This document shows positions 53,072-62,600 of a stretch of 64,000 nucleotides of DNA, piece by piece (position 1 is the stretch's first letter; every line of letters begins with the position of its first letter). The position numbers were made by a program, and so were the translations under genes. The notes beneath the pieces were generated by a model. That model was not told the origin of the DNA and did no database searches. It worked only from the letters and a program-made list of their open reading frames with translations. Origin of the DNA: JACCZX01 sp963824935 (GTDB lineage Bacteria > Pseudomonadota > Gammaproteobacteria > Burkholderiales > Burkholderiaceae_F); contig CAWGRF010000010.1 of assembly GCA_963824935.1 (NCBI GenBank), forward strand, positions 1-64,000, written 5' to 3'.

Positions 53072-53749
53072 GGGTTCGGACTCCATCAGCAACGTCTCGA
53101 TGTCGTTCAGCATCACTTCGGGATGCACAAACGCGAGCGAGTAGATCTCACGCACCGTACCGCTGGAATCGATCAGGAACAACTTCAGCATGTGATTGAT
53201 CGCCCGCGTCGGACGACCTGTCGCGTCGGTTTCGACTCGCACGTCCTGCCCGAAGCCGTCCAGCACCGGCGTGAGTTCGGTCATCGAGCGCGCGGTAAAA
53301 AATTGCCATTCGAATCCCGGCGCGTCCGCGAGTCCCTTTGCATAACTCCGCAGCGCATCGGGTGTGTCATGCGTCGGATCAAAGCTGATGCTGACAAAAC
53401 GTACGCGTGAGCGCAGCGACGCATCGGCCGCAATGCGGTCGCGCAGTCCCTTCATCGTCTGGTAGGCGAACGGGCAGCCCCAGGGATCGGTGCAATACGT
53501 GTAGAAGAACGTCAGTAGCGTGACCTTGCCGCGCGTGTAGGCGGAAAGACGTCGCGCGGACGCCGATGGATTGAGCAGCACCGCGTCGGGGCAACTCTGA
53601 ATGCGCTGCAGCTGGTAGGTACCGGCAGGCGTCGGGACGAAATCCATTTGAGGCGCGAGTGCCGGCCCCGGATCGGGCGCCGACCAGACCGGCACGGGAA
53701 ACAATGAAGTCGCCGCCAGCAACACGCTGGCGCACCGCGCGCCAAACAT
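53015..53749 (-). CDS. SCO1/SenC-family copper protein
   Basis: A 244-residue periplasmic protein. A signal peptide (VLLAATSLFPVPVWSAP) is followed by a thioredoxin-like fold: KVTLLTFFYTYCTDPWGCP holds the copper Cys pair, and the His ligand lies in INHMLKLFLIDSS. The Cys spacing is CxxxxxC rather than the usual CxxxC. SCO proteins deliver copper to cytochrome oxidase or copper enzymes. It sits immediately downstream (22 bases) of the methanethiol-oxidase-like gene, in line with known mtoX-sco clusters. Confidence 0.85.
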   Translation of the reverse strand: MFGARCASVLLAATSLFPVPVWSAPDPGPALAPQMDFVPTPAGTYQLQRIQSCPDAVLLNPSASARRLSAYTRGKVTLLTFFYTYCTDPWGCPFAYQTMKGLRDRIAADASLRSRVRFVSISFDPTHDTPDALRSYAKGLADAPGFEWQFFTARSMTELTPVLDGFGQDVRVETDATGRPTRAINHMLKLFLIDSSGTVREIYSLAFVHPEVMLNDIETLLMESEPLARGPSSAREQRLYQVHR

Positions 53750-53770
53750 TTCTGCCGCTATCTCAGAACA

Positions 53771-55081
53771 TCAGCGCGCCGCTGCCGCGGGTTTCGCGCT
53801 GAACTTCATGTGATGCGCGCGCCCCAGTTGCTCCTTCGTGAAATCCACTTCGAACGCCGGCTTCAACTCTTTGCCGTCCCAGTGAAACGCACGCAGGAAC
53901 TGCTCGTTGTCGGCGCCACCTTTGTCCCACTTCTCGAGCAGACTGGACGTGATGTAGACGCGCTTGCCGTCCCACGACTGACTGATCATGTTGACCTGGC
54001 GTCCGGTCTCCTTCGCGTAGGTTTGCTTCGGCGCTTCCGGGTTCGTGAGATCGAAGTAACGCGTCAAGCCGTCCGAGAACGTATTGACCCATAGCCCCTT
54101 GCCGTCTGCGGTAATCGAAATGTCGACCGGCAGCGGAATCTTGGTGGGGTCACCAATGGTGCCGACGTCCTTCGCTTGCCACTTGCCCGCACCATCCTGT
54201 TTGACCAGCCACAGCTTGGAAGTAAGCGCGGTAGCGGTAATCGCCCAGTTGTCGCCGGGGTTCAGCGACCAGCGGATCTCGAGCGGCGCGCCCGGCACGC
54301 TGAAAATCTGCCGCGGCTGCATCGCCTTCAGATCCCACAGCACCATCGTGTTGCCGAACTTCTTCATCGCGGCTTCATCTTTGATGAGCCCGCCGATATC
54401 TCGCATATAGTTTTCGCGCCCAGCGAAGCTCGATGTCAGCATCGCGTTCTTGCTGGGGTTAATCGCGATGTCGTAGCCGTAGCCATCGCCCTGCACATCA
54501 CCGATCTTCGTAGTCGGAATGTCGTACTTGGCGACGAACCCACCTTTGTTGTTGTAAACCGCGATTCCGGTAACACCACCGTTATCTTTGGTGTTCGACA
54601 GTGTGCCGATCAGCATCCGGCCTGGCATCGCGTAGAAGGTGTGTGGCCCGACATAGCCGGTCTTGGCCGGCAAATCGGCGATCGTCTTGATCAGCTTGGG
54701 CTTAGCCGGACTGCTCCCGACGTCGAACACGTAGATCTTGCTGTCGTTCAGCCCTCCCGCCCAAAGATAGCGACGGTCATCGGTAAAGCCCATGTGATGC
54801 GCCTCACCGCGGGCGCCGACCGACACTTTGTGCACCACCTTGCCGTAGGTCTTCGACTTTGGATTGACGTCAATCGTTACCAGCTTGTCGAAGCCATCGC
54901 CGAGCCCTGCGACGCCGAGGGTCCAGACGTGCACATAGTCTTCCTGCCCCTTGATCAGGCCCGACATGTACGGCGAGTTGCAGGTTTCGTCCGCGCGCGC
55001 GACGCCGCAGAAAGCCACCGCCACAACCAGCGCTGCGACGGCAACGTGCTGAGTTTTTCGCATGAATCGGGATGTTTTCAT
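53771..55081 (-). CDS. mtoX: SBP56/methanethiol oxidase-like protein
   Basis: About 436 residues from 55081, which is preceded by GGAGGCCCC and followed by a signal peptide (HVAVAALVVAVAFCGVARA). The mature protein begins DETCNSPYMSGLIKGQEDYV, with the SBP56-like Cys, and runs through GEAHHMGFTDDRRYLWAGGL, the beta-propeller repeats, ITADGKGLWVNTFSDGLTRY, to a final RAHHMKFS with conserved His. Family members oxidise methanethiol to formaldehyde, sulfide and peroxide in the periplasm with copper. The neighbouring SCO gene supports this, but related SBP56 proteins have other uses, so the substrate is an inference. Confidence 0.8.
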   Translation of the reverse strand: MKTSRFMRKTQHVAVAALVVAVAFCGVARADETCNSPYMSGLIKGQEDYVHVWTLGVAGLGDGFDKLVTIDVNPKSKTYGKVVHKVSVGARGEAHHMGFTDDRRYLWAGGLNDSKIYVFDVGSSPAKPKLIKTIADLPAKTGYVGPHTFYAMPGRMLIGTLSNTKDNGGVTGIAVYNNKGGFVAKYDIPTTKIGDVQGDGYGYDIAINPSKNAMLTSSFAGRENYMRDIGGLIKDEAAMKKFGNTMVLWDLKAMQPRQIFSVPGAPLEIRWSLNPGDNWAITATALTSKLWLVKQDGAGKWQAKDVGTIGDPTKIPLPVDISITADGKGLWVNTFSDGLTRYFDLTNPEAPKQTYAKETGRQVNMISQSWDGKRVYITSSLLEKWDKGGADNEQFLRAFHWDGKELKPAFEVDFTKEQLGRAHHMKFSAKPAAAAR

Positions 55082-55293
55082 TGGGGCCTCCTTGAGCCTC
55101 GGGATTGACGCTCCGCACCAACGCGGCCGCGCAGCGGCGGAGTGAAGATCTGGGGTTTGGTTCGGCAGCAGAATGAATTGCATAAGGAAGATCGCAAACC
55201 GACGACAAAAGACGACAACCGGCCGCCTAAAAAAATTGCACCGCCCCTCGTCACATTGTAAGCGCTAGGCTGCGCGGACGAGCCGCGCTCAGG

Positions 55294-56430
55294 CTAGCGA
55301 AGGTGTGCGTTGCAGATATCCAGTCCGAAGCCAGGCGCATTACGAATCGCAAGCGCGGCGACATCTAGGACGCCGCCGGCGCCAAACATCAGCGGCGGAT
55401 CGATCACATCGTGCGCCAGCAGATGGGTGCCGAAGGCACCTTCCTGCGCAATGAGAATGTCGCGCGCGCTATTGGCGACCGTCAACGCGGCACGCGTCAG
55501 CATGCTGGTTTCTCCTACATGCGCTCCGATGATTAGTGGTAAGCCTCGGCGGCGCAGCTCGCGTACAAGCGCCAGTGAACGCAACAAGCCGCCCATCTTC
55601 GACACACGAAGGTTGACGATGTAGCAATCTGCGGCTTGACCGATCAGCGCGAGTTGATCGTGGCGCAGCAGGCTCTCGTCCAGAATGATCTTCGTGTCGA
55701 GCGCCGGCCGCGATTCGCCGCATGCCTTCGTAGTCGCCGGCGCGCAGCGGCTCTTCGATCGCGAAGAAACTAGAAACCAAGCGACTGCAGGTCGCTGATC
55801 GCTGCATCTGCGTCGAGCCACAGATTGTTGGCGTCGGCGCGTACTGCTTGCGGCGCAATGCCCGCCGCGGCCAGCGCTTTTACTTTCGCCAGATCACGCG
55901 CACGATCGCCCGACAGCTTGATCTTGAAGTTGCTAAAGCCGGCTTTGACGTAGTGCGCCAGCTGCATCTCGAACTGACGCGGCGAGGAGTCGCCGAGCAC
56001 CGCCGTGTAGCGAAAGAGCCCCGCGAGTTCCGGCACGCCGAGCAGCGCTTCCACCGATCGGCCCTCGGTCTTTCCCAGCAGATCGAGAAGCGCAAGCTCG
56101 ACTGCGGTCCACGCGGCAGGATTGCCGTCGATGTCTTCCTGATGACGCACAACCCAGTCGTTCAGTGCATCAAGATCGCGACACCTCTTCAAGCCATTCA
56201 TTGACACGCGCTGCGACAAAACCGCACGCGCTTTGCAGGCTCTCTGCCGTCACGTATTCGCGCGGGCAGCCTTCACCGCAGCCCATCACGCCATCGTGCG
56301 TGCGCGCTTCGACCCATAGCGTTTGCGACACCGAGCGCTCGGCGGACGCGTGCTTGAAGGCGACGTTGAACGGAATCGTCAGCACCGACGCCCGAATCGA
56401 TTCGAGTATCACTATCGGGATTCCGGTCAA
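55294..56430 (-). CDS. Enolase-superfamily (dipeptide epimerase/MLE-like) enzyme, frameshifted
   Basis: About 379 residues in three frames: 56430 to about 56180 (IPIVILESIRASVLTIPFNV, the capping domain), about 56170 to 55780 (WTAVELALLDLLGKTEGRSV, FKIKLSGDRARDLAKVKAL with the first catalytic Lys, RADANNLWLDADAA metal Asp), and about 55760 to 55294 (IILDESLLRHDQ metal Glu/Asp, NLRVSKMGGLL second Lys, IGAHVGETS). The catalytic order matches the L-Ala-D/L-Glu epimerase branch of mandelate racemase-like enzymes. Two indels near 56175 and 55775 are likely. Its start overlaps the stop of the fusion protein gene by four bases. Confidence 0.8.
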
Positions 56431-58970
56431 GCGCTTTCCGCGCAGGTGTCCAGGTCAAAGCTGAAGTCTTTCCGATACGCAAGCGCAACTATCTTGAACT
56501 GGCCCTCTCGTTGGCCTTGCTTCACGCAGAACTGCTTGTATGCCTCACCGGTGTCGGCGGCGAGCCAGGCGGCGCTGATCGGGCCGAGCCGCTCGCTTTC
56601 GCGCTTGGCCATGTATTCGACGTTAAGCGCCCGCAGCTTTGCATCGACGGCTGCGGCTAGCTCAACGGCGTCCGGCTTCGGCCCACTATCGGCTTCCACA
56701 TAAAGCCGATAGCGCCGCGCCTGCTCGTCGGCGAGCATCATCACGAACCGTGGCGTGCGGCCCATTTCAATCACAGCATCGCGCGCTGCTGCCAACACCT
56801 GCGCTTCGTACAGTTTTTCGCCTGTGATGTTGGTGACGCCCTTGCCCTTCTGCATGAACTTCAGCAGCGGCGTCTTGTGCAGAAAGCCTGTGACCCGTAC
56901 CAGATCGTTGATGAAATAACGGTACAGGCCCGACGGCGTGGTGACGATGATGTAGTAGTCGACGCCTTTGCGAACGCGATCGAGCGTCAGGAACTCCGGC
57001 GCGCCGCAATCCCACTTTTCGCGCTCGACGAACTCGAAGAAATGAGTATCGAACGTCGGCAGTCCGCTGCGCGCGTTTCGTCCGATCGTAAAGGTTGCGC
57101 GGAATTCGCTCGCGAGATATCCGAGTTCGAGCACGCGCGTGCGCGCCGACAATTCGCGCCGCAGCGCGTCCACGGTAATGCCTGCGCTGCCGCCGGTCCA
57201 CGTCACCACCAGACGCAGATTCGGCCACAGATCGGCAATGCGCGCAGCAGTCGCGCCGCCTCGGAGCCGGGCAAGCTGCGCCGCACGGTCGGGTTGAGCG
57301 CGTACACGGACCCGTATCGCGGACCACACTTCCGAGGGGACTTTGTCCTGCATGAAGAACGTGCCGCGCGCGAGATCGTCGATCAACGCCGATTCGTGCT
57401 CGCGGTAGAGCTTGATCAACGCCAGCAATGTCGTCGAATTCGCCGATCCAAGATAGGTGACATCGGGCCGCGCCAGCGCAAGCCGCAGGATCAGCAGGTA
57501 CTTGACGCGGCTGTCGGAAATCGTGAGTACCGGCGCTGGGATTACGAACTTCTCGCGCACGAGCGCTGGTGTGCTGCCGGCGACGATGCCGGAGGCCGAG
57601 CCGAAGGGCTTGCCGTTTGGGAGCACTCCTTCATACGCCGGGCCGACAATCGCCAGGATGCCGCCCGAGAACGCTTCGGGGCAGGTGCGATGCTGGGCCG
57701 CCACCGACGTTTGCTGGATTCGCCGCAACGCGCGTAGGTACGAATTCGTCAGCGGAACATCTTTCGGCTTGCCGGTGCTGCCGCTGGTGCGCGCGTACTG
57801 TTCGGGTGCCTCTGCGGTCAGCGCGTTTTCGCCGCGCTCGATTTCCGCCTCGACAAAGGGTCGCAACGCCTCATAGTCTGCGACTGCCACACGCTGGGTG
57901 AAGTCTTCATAGCTGGTGATGCTTTCAAAACCGTGCTGGCGGCCGAAGGCGGTGGCACGGTTCCGTTGCACGATTCTTGCGAGCAAGCGACGTTGCACGC
58001 GCATCGGGTCTCGCGCGGTGTTCGCGATCCGTCGCCCTTGAGTCCACCACACGAGCCGCAGGCGACAAGCAATCAGCGTGTCCGCGAGCCACCGGTTGAA
58101 CGATCGCCGCTTCGTGCCGTGACGCATGCGGAACGGCGCGATCATCTGCGCTGAAAACGCCTTCGGATACGTCTTGTCCGTGATACCGATTTCTGCTGCC
58201 GGCTTGTCCTTCGGCAGGTACCAGGTGCCGAAGATCACATCCCAAACGATGGTCGTGTTGCTGAAATTGCAGCTCGCAGTCCTAGGGTCGCGTGCGTGAT
58301 GCCAGCGGTGGGTTTCCGCGCTGCCGACCAGGTAGTTCAGCCATCCGTAACGCAGCCGAACATTGCTGTGCTGAAAAAAACCATTGACGGCGTACAGCAG
58401 AAAGTAGCCCGCGATCACTTCGGGCGCCACTCCGAGCAGCAGAAACGGCACCGTGTCGAGTGAAAAATGCAGCGCCTTTTCGAACGGATGAAAACGGCCG
58501 GTGTTCAGCGAATAGAGGATCTCGGGCGAATGGTGCACCTCGTGCAAGCGCCAGAGCGGCGTAAAACGATGGCACGCGCGGTGCAGCCAGTAGCGCATCA
58601 GATCCACTGCCAGCACCATCACAATCATCTGTACAGCAAGCGGCCATGCATGCGGCCACCACTGATTCCTCGCGTGTTCGTGCGTCCACTGCGCGATCGC
58701 CAACACGGCGAGCGCGACCAGCGCGCGCGGCAGTATCACCTGCACGACGGTTATGAACGCGGCATCCGCCCTTACATCGGACCAGCGTGGGCGCCACTCG
58801 AGCCGTTCCGGAAACCAACGCTCAAGGACCAGGATCACCACGGCCACCATTGCGATCGGCACGTAGGTCGACCACGCAGGCGACACGCCTGCTGCAAGCA
58901 TCGTTGCAAAGGCAATGACCGCTACCCCAACGAACGCGGGGTACCAGAGGTACGGTAAGACCGTCATCAC
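56427..58970 (-). CDS. Fatty-acid-hydroxylase/sterol-desaturase domain fused to GH3-type acyl-adenylase
   Basis: An 847-residue single frame. Residues about 1-250 have several membrane helices and the His clusters HRACH (130-134), HEVHH (143-147), QHSN (200-203) and HRWHH (221-225) of the fatty acid hydroxylase superfamily. From about residue 315 a GH3-like domain follows: RNRATAFGRQHGFESITSYE, the AMP motif TSGSTGKPK (395-403), a long VTYLGSANSTTLLALIKLY, and the C-terminal VNITGEKLYEAQVLAA. GH3 proteins adenylate carboxylic acids and conjugate them to amino acids. The fusion suggests hydroxylation coupled to acid conjugation of a lipid. Its stop and start overlap both neighbours by four bases. 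Confidence 0.85.
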   Translation of the reverse strand: MMTVLPYLWYPAFVGVAVIAFATMLAAGVSPAWSTYVPIAMVAVVILVLERWFPERLEWRPRWSDVRADAAFITVVQVILPRALVALAVLAIAQWTHEHARNQWWPHAWPLAVQMIVMVLAVDLMRYWLHRACHRFTPLWRLHEVHHSPEILYSLNTGRFHPFEKALHFSLDTVPFLLLGVAPEVIAGYFLLYAVNGFFQHSNVRLRYGWLNYLVGSAETHRWHHARDPRTASCNFSNTTIVWDVIFGTWYLPKDKPAAEIGITDKTYPKAFSAQMIAPFRMRHGTKRRSFNRWLADTLIACRLRLVWWTQGRRIANTARDPMRVQRRLLARIVQRNRATAFGRQHGFESITSYEDFTQRVAVADYEALRPFVEAEIERGENALTAEAPEQYARTSGSTGKPKDVPLTNSYLRALRRIQQTSVAAQHRTCPEAFSGGILAIVGPAYEGVLPNGKPFGSASGIVAGSTPALVREKFVIPAPVLTISDSRVKYLLILRLALARPDVTYLGSANSTTLLALIKLYREHESALIDDLARGTFFMQDKVPSEVWSAIRVRVRAQPDRAAQLARLRGGATAARIADLWPNLRLVVTWTGGSAGITVDALRRELSARTRVLELGYLASEFRATFTIGRNARSGLPTFDTHFFEFVEREKWDCGAPEFLTLDRVRKGVDYYIIVTTPSGLYRYFINDLVRVTGFLHKTPLLKFMQKGKGVTNITGEKLYEAQVLAAARDAVIEMGRTPRFVMMLADEQARRYRLYVEADSGPKPDAVELAAAVDAKLRALNVEYMAKRESERLGPISAAWLAADTGEAYKQFCVKQGQREGQFKIVALAYRKDFSFDLDTCAESA

Positions 58971-59422
58971 TGTTGTCTCGCGTCACGCAAACTCGGTTGG
59001 GAACCGCATCGATGGTAGTAGGCGAGCGTCAGCACATACGCAGCGAGTACCACGTGAAATACGGCGGGAATCCACGTCGAAAACCAGGCCGGCGCCGCGG
59101 GCGTGGACAGGCCGACCGCGATCCGTGCGATGGATACGGTCATGTAGATCCAGCCAGCCCACATAAGGACTGTTCCGGGAAGAACACGGGGAGCGAGTGA
59201 TCCGGTTTGAACGCGCCGGGCAAATGTGATCATCACAATGAGAATCAGCACTTGCACCGGCAACAGCAGCCAGTACGGCAGGTTGCTACCCTGAAATGTC
59301 TCAAACGGTGGCAAGAACTGCTGCGGCGCCCAAAGTTGAAGCGCCTGACCGAACACGCGCATTGCGAAGAGAATTGCCAGCAGCCATAGCCATGCGGCAT
59401 AGGCCGTACGCGTGGTCACCAT
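58967..59422 (-). CDS. Membrane protein, 151 residues
   Basis: Four hydrophobic segments (AAWLWLLAILFAMRVFGQAL, LLPVQVLILIVMITFA, VLMWAGWIYMTVSIARIAVG, VFHVVLAAYVLTLAYYHR) in a short protein of unknown family. Overlaps the fusion gene start by four bases (ATGA), so it probably works with it, perhaps as a membrane partner. The divergent uvrA gene starts 183 bases to its right, and this gap should hold both promoters. Confidence 0.72.
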   Translation of the reverse strand: MVTTRTAYAAWLWLLAILFAMRVFGQALQLWAPQQFLPPFETFQGSNLPYWLLLPVQVLILIVMITFARRVQTGSLAPRVLPGTVLMWAGWIYMTVSIARIAVGLSTPAAPAWFSTWIPAVFHVVLAAYVLTLAYYHRCGSQPSLRDARQQ

Positions 59423-59604
59423 TAAGTCACCTCACAGTAAGCGACATCCCACCGCTAAATCACGATCAGCACGCCGGCCAGCCGTCATCGTCGCGAAGCG
59501 CGCTACGATCGGTGGCAGGAGCTGCTACCGCGCCTTGGCCTAGACTTCGCTCAGTTCGTCCTTATCTAGATCGCTGATCCGCGGTCTTTCCCTGCACTGA
59601 CAAG

Positions 59605-62600
59605 ATGTCTGCAACGTCTACGTTGGCGGGCAAGGCGATTCGCATTCGCGGCGCCCGCCAGAATAATCTGCGCAACCTCGATCTCGACATTCCGACGGGA
59701 CAATTGGTCGTCGTAACGGGTGTCTCCGGCTCGGGCAAGAGCTCGCTCGTGTTCGACACGCTGTACGCCGAAGGTCAGCGCCGCTATGTCGAGACCTTTT
59801 CGCCGTATGCGCGCCAGTTTCTCGATCGGATGGACCGTCCTGCGGTCGATCGCATCGATGGTGTGCCGCCGGCCATTGCAATCGACCAGACCAACCCGGT
59901 GCGCACATCGCGCAGCACGGTCGGCACGATGACCGAGCTGAACGACCACCTGAAGCTGCTGTTTGCGCGCGGCGCGCGGCTGTTTTGCCGCGGCTGCGCG
60001 CGGCCGGTGCGGCGCGATAACGCGGACAGCATCTATGCCGATCTGGTCGAGCGTGCGGGCGCGATCGGTGATCCGCAACTGACGATTACGTTTCCGGTCA
60101 CGGTTCCCAAGAATTTCAGCGAAGACGAAGTGCGCGCACACCTGGAAGCGCAAGGCTATACGCGCATCCATCGTGAGCGCACAGTGAGCGACGGCAGGGT
60201 GCTCGACGTTGTCGCCGACCGTTTTCGCATCTCGAACGTTGAACGCTCGCGCGTCATCGAAGCGCTAGAGCGCGCGCTGCGCCTCGGCGGCGGCCGAGTC
60301 GACGTCGATAAAGCGCCGCGAGATTCGGCGCGAGACTCGGCGCGAAAAACGGGGTCTGACCCCGATTTATTTCCCGAATTGTTTCGATACAGCGGTGACT
60401 TGCATTGCGCTGACTGCGACATCCACTACGAAACCCCGCACCCGAGTACGTTTTCGTTTAACTCGCCGCTCGGCGCGTGCGAGACGTGTCGCGGCTTCGG
60501 ACGCGTGATCGGCGTCGAATATGGGCTGGTGATTCCGGATGAGCGCAAGACACTGCGCGGTGGCGCCATCAAGCCGTTTCAATCGAAGTCATTCTTCGAA
60601 AGCCAGCGCGATCTGGAAAAGTCGGCCGCCCAGGACGGCATTCCGCTCGATGTCCCGTATCGCGATCTGACGCCGGAGCAAAAGCACTGGGTGATCGACG
60701 GCGGCGCAGGCTGGAAAAACTGGAACAAGTCGTGGCCGGGGGTCTGGTACGGCGTCAAGCGCTTCTTCGCCTGGCTCGAGAGCAAGGCCTACAAGATGCA
60801 CATACGCGTGCTGCTCTCGCGCTATCGCTCGTATACGCCGTGTCCCGCATGCGGCGGCGCGCGGCTGAAGCCGGACGCGTTGCTGTGGAGAGTCGGCGGC
60901 AGCGATGAAGTCAGTGCAGCGCTCGCCAGCGACGGCAAGTACGGTCGTTACAAGCCGGTCGACGCGAGTTGGAGCGATACACAGCTTGCAGCGCTGCCAG
61001 GGCTGTCGATCCACGATCTGATGCTGCTGCCGATCGAAAGAGTCAAGACGTTCTTCGACCGCGTTCAATTGCCGGCACCACTCGACCAGGCGAGCGAAAT
61101 GCTGCTCGACGAACTGCGTGCGCGACTCAAGTTTCTGGTCGACGTCGGCGCTCGGTTATCTGACGCTCGATCGTCAGAGCCGCACTCTGTCCGGCGGAGA
61201 AGTGCAGCGGATCAATCTGACCACCGCGCTCGGCACGTCGCTGGTTAACACACTGTTCGTGCTCGATGAGCCGTCGATCGGCCTGCATCCGCGCGATATG
61301 CATCGGGTGGTCGAGGTGATGCACCGGTTGCGCAACGCCGGCAACTCGCTCGTCGTCGTCGAGCACGATCCGCAGGTGATGCTGGCGGCTGATCGCGTGC
61401 TTGACATGGGACCCGGCCCTGGCGAACGCGGTGGCGACATCGTGTTCAATGGCACGCCCGATGAGTTGCGGGAGTCATCAACGTTGACCGGCCACTATCT
61501 CGGCGGTCGTTTGCACGTCGATGCCGCCCGGCCGCTGCCGATCGCACCGAACGCACCGAAGTTGATTCTGCAAGGCGCGCGCCAGCACAACCTGAAGGCA
61601 ATCGACATCGAAATTCCGCTGCGGCGCCTGGTGTGCGTGACCGGCGTCTCGGGTAGCGGCAAGTCGACCCTGATGCAGGACGTCTTGTATCCGGCACTGG
61701 CGAAGGCGAAGGGGAAATCGACGGAGACACCGGGCAGCTTCGATCGGCTGCTCGGCGAGGACTGGCTTGGCGATGTCGTGTTCGTCGATCAATCGCCGAT
61801 CGGACGTACCACGCGTTCGAACCCCGCCAGCTACGTCGGCGCATTCGATTGCATTCGCGCGATCTTCGCCAAGGCGCGGCTCGCAAAAGAGCGCAACTAC
61901 ACGGCAGGTACGTTCTCATTTAACTCGGGCGACGGGCGTTGCCCAACGTGCGGCGGCAATGGCTTCGAACACGTCGAAATGCAGTTTTTGTCGGACGTGT
62001 ATCTGCGCTGCCCCGATTGCGACGGCAAGCGCTTTCGTCCTGAAACACTCGAGGTCATCGTTGAGCGGCACGGTCGGGCTGTCAACGTCGCCGACGTGCT
62101 GGCGATGACAGTGAACGAAGCGCTCGCGTTTTTTAGCGACGACGCGGAAATTGCGCGCGTGCTCGCCCCACTGGCCGATGTTGGCCTTGAATACGTCAAG
62201 CTCGGTCAACCAGTGCCCACATTATCGGGCGGTGAAGCGCAGCGTTTGAAACTCGCTGGGTTTCTTGCCGAAGCAACCAGGGGTGCGCCGCGGGTATCGG
62301 GTTCAACTTCGGGCCAAACGCGCGTCCCCGCAACCGGAACCCTGTTTCTGTTCGATGAGCCGACCACCGGCCTGCACTTCGACGACGTTGCCAAGCTGAT
62401 GCGTGCGTTTCGCAAGCTGCTCGCAGCGGGCCACTCGGTAGTCGTGATCGAACACAACCTCGACGTGATCTCGGCTGCGGATTACCTGATCGACCTCGGA
62501 CCCGAGGGCGGCGACAACGGCGGAGAAATCGTCGCCGCCGGCACGCCTGACGACGTGATCGCGAACGCACGCTCGCACACGGGGCGCGAGCTGAAGGCCT

